Assembly: GCA_024234395.1 (NCBI GenBank)
Contig: JACKOH010000002.1
Span: forward strand, 434,001-498,000
DNA length: 64,000 nucleotides
Direction: 5' to 3'
From: Pseudomonadales bacterium
GTDB taxonomy: Bacteria; Pseudomonadota; Gammaproteobacteria; Pseudomonadales; Pseudohongiellaceae
Shown here one piece after another: positions 16,649 through 26,094 of the stretch. The translations under genes were made by a program, and so were the position numbers. The notes beneath the pieces are model-generated. The model worked only from the letters and a program-made list of their open reading frames with translations. It was not told the DNA's origin and did no database searches. Each line of letters begins with the position of its first letter. Position 1 is the first letter of the stretch.

Positions 16649-17911
16649 TTACTCGGCCGGCTTTTTCCTGTGCTCCGGCAGGGGTAATTCCGGCAGCTTG
16701 CTGTTGGACAGCCGCAGATAGTTGAGCAGGTATTCCTGCGCAGCCTCCTCGTCACCCAGGCTGACCAGTAATCTGGCCAGCTCACCATAGACATCCACGC
16801 CGGGCTGCAACCGACAACTGGTCTCGAAATATTCCCGGGCGCTGAGCCAGGCTTTGTTGCGCATGGCAATGCGTCCCAGTGCCAGCAACAGAACCGGATT
16901 GTTGGGGCGTTCCCGCAACCAGTCCTCGGCGTGGATCAGTCGGGTTTCGGGATTGCCAAGATCCACCGCTCCATAAAGTTCGATCAGTGGATCGTGCCAG
17001 GTGTTGGGCAGTGTCGCTTCAATGAGCAGGGCGGCGTCTTCTGCGGCACCGGCCTTGACCAGCAATTCGACAAAGCGGGTGACCAGATCCAGATCCTTGT
17101 GATACCGGTGCCTGGCATCGTCCCAGACTTTCAGCAATTCCTCGGCACGGTCGGTTTCATTGCCGCCCAGCGCCGCGGCCTGCTCGGCCAGAAAGGAAAG
17201 TTTTTCAACAAAGATGCGGCGCTCCAGTTGTTCGCCTTCCTCCTCGTCAAGCAGGCCCTTGTCTTCCAGCCGGGGCAGTAATGACTGCAGCCGGTCCCAA
17301 TCCTCCAGCTTCAGATAAAGTCGTTTTTGCAGTGCCAGCAGACGCTTGTTGCCGGTTGCCGTTCGCTCCAGCTGGTCCAGCACCTCGCTGGCTTCGCCCG
17401 GCTGGTTGTTCCTGCACAACAGTTCCACCCGGGCTTCACGAATTACCGACAGGGCCCCTGGAAAGCGCTTCGCCGCCCTGTCCAGGCACCCGGTCCACAG
17501 TTCTTCGCGCCCCAGTGCCTGGGCGGCGTAGGCCGCAGCCAGGTAATTGGCGACGGTGGCATCGGGATCATTGAAGCTGAGCTCCAGCTCACGATAGGCT
17601 GCCTCCCAGTCTTCCCTGAAAAAGCCGATCAGACCCTTGGTGGTCCGGCTGCGGGTATGGCCGTCGTCTTCGGCGCGGCGGAAGCGCCGCAGCAGTGGCC
17701 GCGGATCCAGCCACATCAGCAGCCGGTACAACAGTCTCAGGACCAGCAGGGCGACGACAATCGCCAGCAAGGCAGCGACCAGGCTGCTTTCAAAAGTCGT
17801 GTTGCGCCAGGCGAGCAGCAGGTAGCCGGGATCCTCTCCCAGGCGCAGAAAAAAAGCCAACAGCCCTATGGCGACAACCAGCAGGACCAGGAATAGGAGT
17901 CTTTTCAGCAC
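16649..17911 (-). CDS. hemY: HemY-like tetratricopeptide membrane protein
   Basis: This is the last gene of a hemC-hemD-hemX-hemY operon. The 420-residue protein has two N-terminal membrane helices (LFLVLLVVAIGLLAFFLRL and SSLVAALLAIVVALLVLRLL) and a long helical TPR-like part from about residue 100. The HemY_N family mark is FRRAEDDGHTRSRTTKGLIGF. It is not the Gram-positive protoporphyrinogen oxidase of the same name. It is thought to sit at the inner membrane with a link to haem synthesis, but its activity is not settled. Confidence 0.9.
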   Translation of the reverse strand: MLKRLLFLVLLVVAIGLLAFFLRLGEDPGYLLLAWRNTTFESSLVAALLAIVVALLVLRLLYRLLMWLDPRPLLRRFRRAEDDGHTRSRTTKGLIGFFREDWEAAYRELELSFNDPDATVANYLAAAYAAQALGREELWTGCLDRAAKRFPGALSVIREARVELLCRNNQPGEASEVLDQLERTATGNKRLLALQKRLYLKLEDWDRLQSLLPRLEDKGLLDEEEGEQLERRIFVEKLSFLAEQAAALGGNETDRAEELLKVWDDARHRYHKDLDLVTRFVELLVKAGAAEDAALLIEATLPNTWHDPLIELYGAVDLGNPETRLIHAEDWLRERPNNPVLLLALGRIAMRNKAWLSAREYFETSCRLQPGVDVYGELARLLVSLGDEEAAQEYLLNYLRLSNSKLPELPLPEHRKKPAE

Positions 17912-17941
17912 CGCCGGCTCCCTAATTGCGCGCTCGCAGGA

Positions 17942-19093
17942 TTACTGAACATCAGACGGGCCTGGCAGGATAACCGGTCCTGGCGCCAGAGGCCGGATCA
18001 ATTCCGCTGCCTGCGACAGTTCCGGGAGTTCCGGAAACGTGTCTTCGCTGATCAGGCTGTCCAGTTCCTGCTGCAATTGTGGCGTGGAATCACCCAGCGC
18101 CTCCCGATAACGTTCCGTCAGGTCCCGGGCCTGTCGCAGGCTGTCCTGGAACAACGCCCGGCGCCTGGATATCAGAGCCAGCTGCGACTGTTGCAGCAAC
18201 AGATCGATCTCCTCCCGAGCGTAGTACAGACGGTCCGGTGGCTGTACGATGTCCGGCCGCCCGGGCCACTGACGGAGGATAAACAGGGAACGCAGATAGC
18301 CCAGCATCCGGTCCCCCAGCGAACTCTCCGCTGTTTGCGTCTGGTTGTCCGGGTCTGTCTCAGCAGTACCGGCCAGCCGGTCGAGATAAACCTCCTGCAG
18401 CGTCGGCGCCAGGTCTGCCTGATTCAGGGTCTGGCGCAGACGACCTATCCGCTGGTAGACCCGTTCCGGGTCGAAGTCGGCGATTGCCTGCAGCTGCTCC
18501 AGTTCTGCTGCCAGGGCTTCCCGGCCCGGTGCCACCCGCTCGTCTCCTGACTCCACCAACAGGCGATCGGCGGTTTCCAGCAGGCTGATGGCAGTCGCAA
18601 CATCCCCGGTCAGGGACAGATGCTGGCTGGCGATTCTCAACAGGTGGTCGGCTTCGGCCAGCCGCCAGCGCCCATCCTGCTCTTCAAGACTCCGTGGCAG
18701 CTGATTCTGCAGCCGCACCAGCCCGCCATTCACCTGTTGCAGGCGTCCTGAAAATTCGTCGCGCAACGATTGAATCAGGGCCTCATCCACGGCTGTCGAC
18801 AGCGCGGCATTGTTCAGTTGCGCCTCCAGCCCGGCAATACGCTCATTGCCTGCCTCGACACGGTCCTGCAGGCGGGTGTTGGTGGTGGCGAGGCGGTTAT
18901 ACCGGAGCTGCAGATTCCATTGAAACCAGGCCAGCCCGGCCAGAATCACCAGCAGCGAGACGGTCAGTAACATGATCACCAGCATCCGCAACAGGCTGCC
19001 CAGCCGGGTCCGGCCGGCTTTATCGCGGACCTGAGCACCGTTGGCCCGGGTGATTTCGTCCAGAACCCTGGGGGTTTCAATATTATCCGCCAT
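17942..19093 (-). CDS. hemX: HemX-like membrane protein of the hem operon
   Basis: This 383-residue protein has a short cytosolic head, one membrane helix (LVIMLLTVSLLVILAGLAWF, about residues 32-51), then a long coiled-coil and helical periplasmic part containing QSLRDEFSGRLQQVNGGL and LRIASQHLSLTGDVATAI. It lacks the methyltransferase fold, although the family is often labelled uroporphyrinogen methyltransferase. Its start overlaps the hemD end by 11 bases, which suggests translational coupling. hemY follows by 30 bases. Confidence 0.9.
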   Translation of the reverse strand: MADNIETPRVLDEITRANGAQVRDKAGRTRLGSLLRMLVIMLLTVSLLVILAGLAWFQWNLQLRYNRLATTNTRLQDRVEAGNERIAGLEAQLNNAALSTAVDEALIQSLRDEFSGRLQQVNGGLVRLQNQLPRSLEEQDGRWRLAEADHLLRIASQHLSLTGDVATAISLLETADRLLVESGDERVAPGREALAAELEQLQAIADFDPERVYQRIGRLRQTLNQADLAPTLQEVYLDRLAGTAETDPDNQTQTAESSLGDRMLGYLRSLFILRQWPGRPDIVQPPDRLYYAREEIDLLLQQSQLALISRRRALFQDSLRQARDLTERYREALGDSTPQLQQELDSLISEDTFPELPELSQAAELIRPLAPGPVILPGPSDVQ

Positions 19094-19904
19094 GGTCAGT
19101 CCTGTTGCTGGTGTTGTTACCGGTATTTGTGTGCTGCCCGGCGATTGCCGTCAGGGCAGCGACAATGGCCTGGTCGGTCGCGCCACCACTGGTATGGACA
19201 TCAACGAATCCCGCGTCCAGGGCCGCCTGGCGAATTCGTTCCGAGGGCACCACCAATGGTAACAGACTCACTCCGGATTGCTTAATGTCGATCAGCCCGC
19301 CCAACACTCCCAACATCTGGGCACTGGTGACGATGATCACGTTGATCCCGTCTTTCCGGATCATCGCCAGCAGCTGCCCGCCACCGGCGTCCGGCTCGCG
19401 CCGTTCGTAGGTTTCCAGGTAGTCGACCTGGGCACCCCGCTGGCGCAGCGTTTCGGCCAGCAGCTCGCGCCCGCCCACGCCCCGGAACAGGGCAATTTTC
19501 CTGCCAGCCACCTCGTTCAGCAGGGGCAGTTGCAGGATATCCTCGCTTTGCATGCCGGCCGGCGAAGTCTGTATGGGACAGGGCAGGGTCGCCAGCGCCG
19601 CTGCGGTCGCCGGCCCCACCGCCACCACGTCGATGCCGGTGGGGAACTGCGGCCAGTATTGATCGATCCAGCTCAGGCCGAACCGCGCCGCATTGGTACT
19701 GATAAAGATCAGCAGCTGGTAATGGTCGAGATCCTGGATATGGTGGCGAATTTCCGCCTGGCGCCGGGGATCCGCGACCGGTTCGATGGTCAACAGGGGA
19801 AACAGCGAGGCCTGACCGCCGGCTGCGGCAATGCTGGCAGCCAGCGACTCTCCCTGCCCGGCCGGGCGGGTAACCAGCACCTTCAGTCCTGCCAGTTCTC
19901 CCAT
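19083..19904 (-). CDS. hemD: Uroporphyrinogen-III synthase
   Basis: HemD closes hydroxymethylbilane into uroporphyrinogen III with inversion of ring D. The 273-residue protein has the poorly conserved but recognisable family pattern: LKVLVTRPAGQGESLA at the N-terminus, FISTNAARFGLSWI, DVVAVGPATAAAL in the middle and VIIVTSAQMLGVLGGL later. The context hemC-hemD-hemX removes doubt. It begins 72 bases after hemC and overlaps hemX. Confidence 0.92.
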   Translation of the reverse strand: MGELAGLKVLVTRPAGQGESLAASIAAAGGQASLFPLLTIEPVADPRRQAEIRHHIQDLDHYQLLIFISTNAARFGLSWIDQYWPQFPTGIDVVAVGPATAAALATLPCPIQTSPAGMQSEDILQLPLLNEVAGRKIALFRGVGGRELLAETLRQRGAQVDYLETYERREPDAGGGQLLAMIRKDGINVIIVTSAQMLGVLGGLIDIKQSGVSLLPLVVPSERIRQAALDAGFVDVHTSGGATDQAIVAALTAIAGQHTNTGNNTSNRTDHGG

Positions 19905-19976
19905 TTCGCTAGCACCCTTTTCAGTGGCACGCAGACGGAATGTGGGCAGCCGGTACGCTGGATCGCACTGACGGGC

Positions 19977-20900
19977 TCATCGCAGCGCCGCGAGAATCCG
20001 GTCGGCCCCCTGGCTCAACAGGTCTTCCGCCACCGCAATGCCCAGCGTTTCGGGATCGCCGGCATCGCCTTTGCGCTCACTCTTCAGTAACACCGAGCCA
20101 TCCACCTCGCCGACCCGGCCACGCAGGTGCAGTCGTTCCCCGCTCAGCTCCGCGTAAGCCGCGATCGGGACCTGGCAGCCACCATGCAGGCGGTTGTTCA
20201 CCGCCCGTTCGGCCCGCACCCTGAGCGCGGTCGGTTCGTCGTGCAGGCAGGCAAGCAGCTCGTGCAGTTCCTTATCGTCGCTGCGGCATTCAATACCCAC
20301 GGCACCCTGTCCCACCGCCGGCAGACAGATGGCATAATCCAGTCGCTGGCGAATCCGCCCGGTGAGCTCCAGCCGCAACAGACCGGCACTGGCCAGAATG
20401 ATGGCATCGTATTCACCGGCGTCCAGCTTGCCCAGCCGGGTGCCCACGTTGCCGCGCAGGTCGCGTACCTGCAGATCCGGACGCAGGTTACGCACCTGGC
20501 ACTGGCGCCGGTAACTGGAGGTGCCGACGCAGGCCCCCTGGGGCAGGGATTCCAGGGACTCATGGTGATTGGACACGAAGGCATCGGAGGGATCTTCACG
20601 GGGGCAGATGACTGCCAGTTCCAGGCCGGCCGGAAATTCCACCGGCACGTCTTTCATGGAATGTACGGCGATGTCGGCCTTGCCGTCCAGCATCGCCTTT
20701 TCCAGTTCCTTGACGAACAGGCCCTTGCCGCCAACCTTGGCCAGCGGGGTATCGAGAATCTTGTCGCCCTGGGTTTTCAGGGTCAGCAGATCCACCTGCA
20801 GATCGGGATGCTGTTCCTGCAAGCGGTCTCTGACATAGTAAGCCTGCCATAATGCCAGTGGACTCTTGCGGGTTGCGATTGTCACTTGCCTGCCAGTCAA
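19977..20900 (-). CDS. hemC: Porphobilinogen deaminase (hydroxymethylbilane synthase)
   Basis: HemC joins four porphobilinogens into hydroxymethylbilane. The 307-residue protein begins with VTIATRKSPLALWQAYYV and has the dipyrromethane-cofactor cysteine in RLHGGCQVPIAAYAEL, with the Asp/Lys substrate-site segments in HSMKDVPVEFP. The start appears to be TTG at 20900-20898, because GGAGG (20910-20906 on this strand) sits five bases before it. It reads away from argH, and the 161-base gap between them must hold both promoters. Confidence 0.95.
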   Translation of the reverse strand: MTGRQVTIATRKSPLALWQAYYVRDRLQEQHPDLQVDLLTLKTQGDKILDTPLAKVGGKGLFVKELEKAMLDGKADIAVHSMKDVPVEFPAGLELAVICPREDPSDAFVSNHHESLESLPQGACVGTSSYRRQCQVRNLRPDLQVRDLRGNVGTRLGKLDAGEYDAIILASAGLLRLELTGRIRQRLDYAICLPAVGQGAVGIECRSDDKELHELLACLHDEPTALRVRAERAVNNRLHGGCQVPIAAYAELSGERLHLRGRVGEVDGSVLLKSERKGDAGDPETLGIAVAEDLLSQGADRILAALR

Positions 20901-21001
20901 AACATCCTCCTTGCGCCGGGTTTCCCGCGTCTGGCGGGAGTCCGGTTACTTGGTTCAGGCCCGCCATTCTACGGGATTATCAGTCATAGTCCGAATAATA
21001 T

Positions 21002-21010
21002 TGCTATAAT
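21002..21010 (+). promoter_or_regulatory. Extended -10 promoter element upstream of argH
   Basis: TGCTATAAT at 21002-21010 is a perfect -10 hexamer with the extended TGn motif; no good -35 box lies 17 bases upstream, which extended -10 promoters can do without. The argH start is about 50 bases downstream. The divergent hemC promoter must lie in the same gap, but I see no clear one. Confidence 0.5.
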
Positions 21011-21061
21011 CGCCCGGCATTTCAAACCAGCCAGTCAGCAGAACCAGCGTGAGTGATCGAC

Positions 21062-22468
21062 ATGAGTGAGAGTAAGGACGCGGATAAATTGTGGGGTGGT
21101 CGATTTTCGGAACCTACAGACCAGTTCGTGGAACGTTTTACCGCGTCGGTAAATTTCGATCAGCGTCTGTACCGGCAGGATATAGCCGGTTCCATCGCTC
21201 ATGCCCGGATGCTGGAGAAAGTGGGCGTACTGACGTCCGACGAAGCGCAGCAGATTATCAGTGGACTGCAGGAAATCGCCGGCGATATCGAAGTGGGGAA
21301 TTTTCAGTGGTCGGTAGCGCTGGAAGATGTGCACATGAACATTGAGGCCGAACTGACCCGGCGCATCGGCATCACCGGCAAGAAACTGCATACCGGGCGG
21401 TCACGCAACGACCAGGTGGCCACCGATATCCGTCTCTACGTGCGCCAGGAAGCCGATGCCATCGCTGGTCTGATTACCCGCGTACAACAGGGCCTGCTTG
21501 AACTGGCGGAACGCGAAGCCGATACGATTATGCCCGGCTTTACGCACCTGCAGACCGCCCAGCCGGTAACCTTCGGCCACCATCTGATGGCCTGGTTCGA
21601 AATGCTGCAACGGGATTTCGGGCGCCTCGCCGATTGCCGGAAAAGGTTAAACCTGTCTCCTCTTGGCGCGGCTGCACTGGCGGGAACCAGCTATCCCATC
21701 GACCGTCATTTCACCGCCAGCGAGCTGGGATTTGACGGCCCGACCAGGAATTCACTGGACTCGGTCAGCGACCGCGACTTCGCCATTGAACTGGCCGCTT
21801 TTGCCAGCATTCTGCTCACCCATCTGTCACGTTTCTCTGAGGAACTGGTGCTGTGGGCGTCCAGCCAGTTCGATTTTGTGGACCTGCCGGACAAATTCTG
21901 TACCGGTTCATCAATAATGCCACAGAAAAAGAATCCCGACGTGCCGGAGCTGGTACGCGGCAAGACCGGACGGGTGACGGGCCATCTGGTTTCACTGTTG
22001 ACACTGATGAAGTCACAGCCACTGGCCTACAATAAAGACAATCAGGAAGACAAGGAACCGCTTTTTGACCTGCTCGATACGGTCCGGGATTGTCTCAAAG
22101 CTTACGGCGACATGGTCCCGGAGATCCGCGCCAAGCGGGACAGCATGCGCCAGGCTGCGCTGCGCGGCTATGCCACTGCCACCGACCTGGCCGATTACCT
22201 GGTGAAGAAAGGCATCGCGTTCCGCGACGCCCACGAGATCGTCGGCAAATCGGTCGCCTATGGCATCCAGCAAGGCAGGGATCTGAGTGAATTCGAGCTG
22301 GCCGAGTTTCATCAATTCTCCGAAACCATCGCAGAGGACGTGTTCGACTTCCTGACCCTGGAAGGCTCAGTCAACGCCCGCAATCACATCGGCGGCACGG
22401 CTCCCGCGCAGGTCCGGGAAGCGATCAAAATTGCCCGTGCCGAGCTGCAGGCAAGGACTGCTGACTGA
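21062..22468 (+). CDS. argH: Argininosuccinate lyase
   Basis: ArgH splits argininosuccinate into arginine and fumarate, the last step of arginine synthesis, in the cytosol. The protein of about 468 residues begins KLWGGRFSEPTDQFVERFTAS and has HTGRSRNDQVATD, THLQTAQPVTFGHH (catalytic His) and the fumarase-superfamily signature GSSIMPQKKNPDVPEL. ATG 21062 is taken as start; GTG 21053 would add three residues and neither has a strong ribosome site. The divergent pairing with hemCDXY matches Pseudomonas. Convergent repeats follow at 22521. Confidence 0.96.
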   Translation: MSESKDADKLWGGRFSEPTDQFVERFTASVNFDQRLYRQDIAGSIAHARMLEKVGVLTSDEAQQIISGLQEIAGDIEVGNFQWSVALEDVHMNIEAELTRRIGITGKKLHTGRSRNDQVATDIRLYVRQEADAIAGLITRVQQGLLELAEREADTIMPGFTHLQTAQPVTFGHHLMAWFEMLQRDFGRLADCRKRLNLSPLGAAALAGTSYPIDRHFTASELGFDGPTRNSLDSVSDRDFAIELAAFASILLTHLSRFSEELVLWASSQFDFVDLPDKFCTGSSIMPQKKNPDVPELVRGKTGRVTGHLVSLLTLMKSQPLAYNKDNQEDKEPLFDLLDTVRDCLKAYGDMVPEIRAKRDSMRQAALRGYATATDLADYLVKKGIAFRDAHEIVGKSVAYGIQQGRDLSEFELAEFHQFSETIAEDVFDFLTLEGSVNARNHIGGTAPAQVREAIKIARAELQARTAD

Positions 22469-22520
22469 GAGGTTTCGAGTTCCGCTTGCGGAGTTTCTGA
22501 TGAGAGTTACCGGAGCTGGT

Positions 22521-22675
22521 AAAAGGGGACAGTCCCGGAGGGACAGTCCCTTTTTTTGGCGCTTGCGACGTTCTGGGGGGAAAGGGGACAGTCCCGGAGG
22601 GACAGTCCCCTTTTTTGGCGCTTGCGATGTTCTGGGGGAATAGGGGACAGTCCCTCCGGGACTGTCCCCTATTCC
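22521..22675. repeat. Three tandem 59-bp units with a GGGGACAGTCCC palindromic core
   Basis: The core GGGGAC starts at 22525, 22584 and 22643, an exact 59-base period. Units 1 and 2 read GGGACAGTCCC, GGA, GGGACAGTCCC, then a T-run and TTTGGCGCTTGCGAYGTTCT. Unit 3 is a perfect palindrome with 18-base arms (22637-22654 and 22658-22675) around TCC. The array fills the gap between the convergent argH and degS-like genes. The T-runs after the first two stems could also stop transcription. The same core returns at 35956-36016. Confidence 0.85.
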
Positions 22676-22685
22676 TTTCCTATGC

Positions 22686-23762
22686 TCAATCAGGCGGTGG
22701 CAGCAGCCTTACCTCATACTCGAAAGTCTGATTACCGCGGCGTGACATCAGCGTCACTGTATCGCCGACCCGGTGATTCTCCAGCACCGTGATCAGGTCG
22801 TCTTCGTTCCTGACCTGTGTGTCGTCGATGGCGATGATCACATCACCGATCAGCCAGCCCCTGAGGCTGGGAGTCAGGCCACGCATGCCCTGGCGGTCCA
22901 GTTCGCCGTCGGCCAGCACATCGAGCACGATGACCCCTTCGATCCCCTCGGTGCGCCGGTAGTAATCGGCCTGGGCCTGGGAAAACAGGGACACGCCGAG
23001 CACCGGGGTCTGAACCTTGCCGTACTTGATCAGGTCGGGAACGATCTTCTTCACGGTGTTGATGGGAATGGCAAAGCCGATGCCGGAACTGGCCCCGCTG
23101 GGACTGTAAATCGCCGTATTGACGCCAATCAGCTCCCCGAGTGAATTAAGCAGCGGACCGCCAGAATTACCGGGGTTAATGGCAGCATCGGTCTGGATGA
23201 CGTCGCGGATCTTGCGCCGGGTCATGGAGTCGATTTCACGGCCCAGCGCGCTGACCACGCCGACAGTCATGGTGGTGTCCAGGCCGAACGGATTGCCGAT
23301 GGCGATCACCTTGCGTCCCACCTCCAGCAGCGAGGAATCGCCCAGCCTGACCGGAACCAGCTTGGCAACAGGAGCATCTATCTTCAGCACGGCCAGATCC
23401 TTGTTGGGCTCGAATCCCACCGGGGTGGCGTCGTAGGTACTGCCGTCCTGCAGGGTCACGGTCACCCGATTGGCCTGTTGCACCACGTGGTAGTTGGTCA
23501 CCACGTAGCCGTCCTCGCTCCAGATGAAGCCGGAACCGCTGCCCTGTGGGACTTCCTGGGGATTGAGCGAGTAATAGGACCGCACCAGCCGCGAATTGGT
23601 GATAAAAACCACCGAAGGGCTGGCATGCTTGAAAACCTCGATGTTGTTTTCTTCGTCGTTGGTCTTGAAATTGCGGTAATCCTGGCCCAAGGCGCCGTTA
23701 CCGACGATTCCTACCAGCACCACAATCCAGAATAAATAAAGCTTCCTGGCAATCTGAATCAT
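22686..23762 (-). CDS. Membrane-anchored trypsin-like serine protease with PDZ domain, DegS/AlgW type
   Basis: This 358-residue protein has an N-terminal membrane anchor (LYLFWIVVLVGIVGNGAL), a trypsin-like protease domain with His 92 (NYHVV), Asp 122 (NKDLAVLKID) and Ser 200 (NPGNSGGPLL), and one PDZ domain at the C-terminus ending DTVTLMSRRGNQTFEYEV. One PDZ domain and an anchor fit DegS/AlgW, the periplasmic sensor protease that cuts an anti-sigma-E factor when outer-membrane proteins misfold. The start is ATG at 23762. Its partner RseA/MucA is not in this window. Confidence 0.9.
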   Translation of the reverse strand: MIQIARKLYLFWIVVLVGIVGNGALGQDYRNFKTNDEENNIEVFKHASPSVVFITNSRLVRSYYSLNPQEVPQGSGSGFIWSEDGYVVTNYHVVQQANRVTVTLQDGSTYDATPVGFEPNKDLAVLKIDAPVAKLVPVRLGDSSLLEVGRKVIAIGNPFGLDTTMTVGVVSALGREIDSMTRRKIRDVIQTDAAINPGNSGGPLLNSLGELIGVNTAIYSPSGASSGIGFAIPINTVKKIVPDLIKYGKVQTPVLGVSLFSQAQADYYRRTEGIEGVIVLDVLADGELDRQGMRGLTPSLRGWLIGDVIIAIDDTQVRNEDDLITVLENHRVGDTVTLMSRRGNQTFEYEVRLLPPPD

Positions 23763-24032
23763 TGCAGTGGCTCTCCCGTTTCAGATTTAGGGACTGAACT
23801 TCCGGACCGCCTTTCTGGACGAGCAGCCGGACGTTATGGGTGCCAGAGCCGGCATGCCTCGTCCCCGGCAGGCGGCCGGCGACTCAATCTCTGGCAGCTC
23901 AGCCACATCAGCCGATGAGACACTGGTGTCATTGTCATTGCAATTCCAATCTGACCAGCGATCATCGTGACCAGGGCTGATATCAGTAAGGTATGAACGG
24001 TAGCGGCAAAATTCAAGTCGCAACGGCGAAGC

Positions 24033-25910
24033 TTACAACTCCTGATACTGTTCACTCAATTCCAGCCACGTCTCCTCCAGCTCTTCCAACTGGCCCTTCA
24101 GGGCGCCCTGCTCCTGCAGCAGGTCCTTGAGCCGGGCTCGGTTTTCCTCTTCATAAAGGTACCCGTCCAGCAGCAATTCCTCGATCTTCACCAGCCGCCC
24201 GCTGACTTTGTCCATATTCTGTTCCAGGCTGTTGATCTGCTTTTTCAGCGGCGCCAGCTGAAGGCGTCGGGCAGCAGCCTGCTGCCGCTGGGCTCGCCGG
24301 TCGGTGCGGTCGTCGGACGGGTCTTCCTGCGCTGCAGTCTGGGCGTAACCGTTCTGCACCTGTTTTTCGTAATCTTTGAGATCCCCGTCAAAAAGGGATA
24401 ACCGGCCCTTATTTATTGCGTAAAATTCGTTGACCGTATTGTTGAGCAGGTAGCGATCGTGGGAGATGATGATGATGGCTCCCTCGAACTCCTGCAGAGC
24501 GACATTGAGTGCCTGACGCATGTCCAGGTCCAGGTGATTGGTAGGCTCGTCCAGCAACAGCAGATTCGGTTTCAGCCAGGCGATAGTGGCCAGGGCCAGC
24601 CTGACTTTCTCGCCACCGGAAAAACTTTCAATTCTGCTGTCGGCGCGGTCACCGCGGAAATCGAAGCCACCAAGATAGTCCCTGCCGGTCTGCTGGTCCG
24701 CGTTCGGATCCAGGCGCAGAAAGGACTCCAGCGGAGTCGCCTTGCCGTCCAGCACATCGACCTGGTGTTGAGCGAAATAGCCGACCCGCAGATGCCTGGC
24801 GGTTTGCACTTCGCCGGCCAGGGGTTTCAACTCGCCGGCCAGAATTTTCAACAACGTGGACTTGCCGCTGCCGTTGACACCCAACAGACCGATGCGACTC
24901 CCGGCCCGCACCGACAGATTGATGTCCCGCACCAGCGGAGTGTCGAACCCCACATCCAGGTGGCTGATGGTCAGCATGTGTTCCGGCAGCCGGTCTGCCT
25001 TGCGGAAGCGAAACTGGAATGGCGAATCCACGTGCGCCAGTTCGATAGTCTCCATGCGCTCCAGTTCCTTGATGCGGCTCTGGGCCTGCTTGGCCTTGGA
25101 GGCCTTGGCGCGAAAACGCCTGACGAAATCCTCGATTTCCTGGCGGCGCCGCTGCTGCTTCTCGAAACTGGCCCGCTCCAGCGCCAGCCTGGCGGCCCGC
25201 TGCTTTTCATAGGCGCTGTAGTTGCCGCGATAGAGCTGCAGGCTGCCACCCTCGAAACTGATGATGTGACCGACCACCTTGTCGAGAAACTCCCGGTCGT
25301 GGGAAATAATCAGCAGGGTTCCCTGGTAGGCCACCAGCCACTGTTCCAGCCACAGGGTGGCTTCCAGGTCCAGATGGTTGGTCGGCTCGTCCAGCAACAG
25401 CAGGTCCGAAGGTGCCATCAGGGCGGCGGCCAGATTGAGCCGCACCCGCCAGCCGCCGGAAAAGCTGCTGACCGGATTACTGAACTCGGCGGGGTCGAAA
25501 CCGAGACCGGAAAGCAGTTTTTCGGCGCGGTGATTCACCGTGTAGCCGTCGATACGGTCCAGGTCGGCGTGAAGGTGGGCCACCCGATTCTGGTCGCCAG
25601 CCAGCTCGGCCTGATGCAGAGATTGCTGCAGGTTACGGAATTGTGAATCCCCATCGACGACGAAATCCAGGGCACTGCGATCACTGCCTCCGGTTTCCTG
25701 GGCCATGACCGCAATGCGCAGGTCATCGGGCTTGCCGAGCTCACCCCGGTCCAGACTGAGCCGGCCCTGCAGGCAGGCAAACAGGCTGGTCTTGCCGGAA
25801 CCATTGCGCCCGATCACGCCCAGTTTCTGTCCTCCATGGATGACCAGGCTGGCGTCCTGAAATAGACTCTTTACCCCGCGGTGCAGGGTGGCGTTCTGAA
25901 GCGATATCAT
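24033..25910 (-). CDS. yheS: ABC-F family ATPase, YheS-like
   Basis: This 625-residue protein has two ABC ATPase domains and no membrane helices. The first has Walker A GRNGSGKTS and signature FSGGWRVRLNLA with LLLDEPTNHLDLEA; the second has GVNGSGKST and FSGGEKVRLALA. Between them is the charged linker (QQRRRQEIEDFVRRFRAKAS) that in ABC-F proteins enters the ribosome. The C-terminus is a coiled coil. Order and length match YheS. The role is probably relief of stalled or drug-bound ribosomes. The 270-base gap to the protease gene holds nothing I can support. Confidence 0.92.
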   Translation of the reverse strand: MISLQNATLHRGVKSLFQDASLVIHGGQKLGVIGRNGSGKTSLFACLQGRLSLDRGELGKPDDLRIAVMAQETGGSDRSALDFVVDGDSQFRNLQQSLHQAELAGDQNRVAHLHADLDRIDGYTVNHRAEKLLSGLGFDPAEFSNPVSSFSGGWRVRLNLAAALMAPSDLLLLDEPTNHLDLEATLWLEQWLVAYQGTLLIISHDREFLDKVVGHIISFEGGSLQLYRGNYSAYEKQRAARLALERASFEKQQRRRQEIEDFVRRFRAKASKAKQAQSRIKELERMETIELAHVDSPFQFRFRKADRLPEHMLTISHLDVGFDTPLVRDINLSVRAGSRIGLLGVNGSGKSTLLKILAGELKPLAGEVQTARHLRVGYFAQHQVDVLDGKATPLESFLRLDPNADQQTGRDYLGGFDFRGDRADSRIESFSGGEKVRLALATIAWLKPNLLLLDEPTNHLDLDMRQALNVALQEFEGAIIIISHDRYLLNNTVNEFYAINKGRLSLFDGDLKDYEKQVQNGYAQTAAQEDPSDDRTDRRAQRQQAAARRLQLAPLKKQINSLEQNMDKVSGRLVKIEELLLDGYLYEEENRARLKDLLQEQGALKGQLEELEETWLELSEQYQEL

Positions 25911-26094
25911 GTTGTTGCGGCTCTGCCGGGAGATTTCTCACACGTTCTGTTTACTGGGACAGGCTTGCGCCGCTGATTGATTTCAGCGGTTCTTATTCGT
26001 ACTATTGCCTGAGGACTACAGCCTGTGGACAGGCCGTCAGCCCGCGTGATTATACAGGAACCCGGATGGATCCCGCGGGAATCCCGGAACGACA

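Noticed and set aside
22521..22675. CRISPR array
   Set aside because: Only three units, the intervals between cores are themselves conserved and not unique spacers, and no cas gene is near.
24459..25646. A 395-codon open frame antisense to the YheS-type gene
   Set aside because: It is the shadow of a GC-rich gene with two clear ABC domains on the other strand and has no motif or ribosome site.
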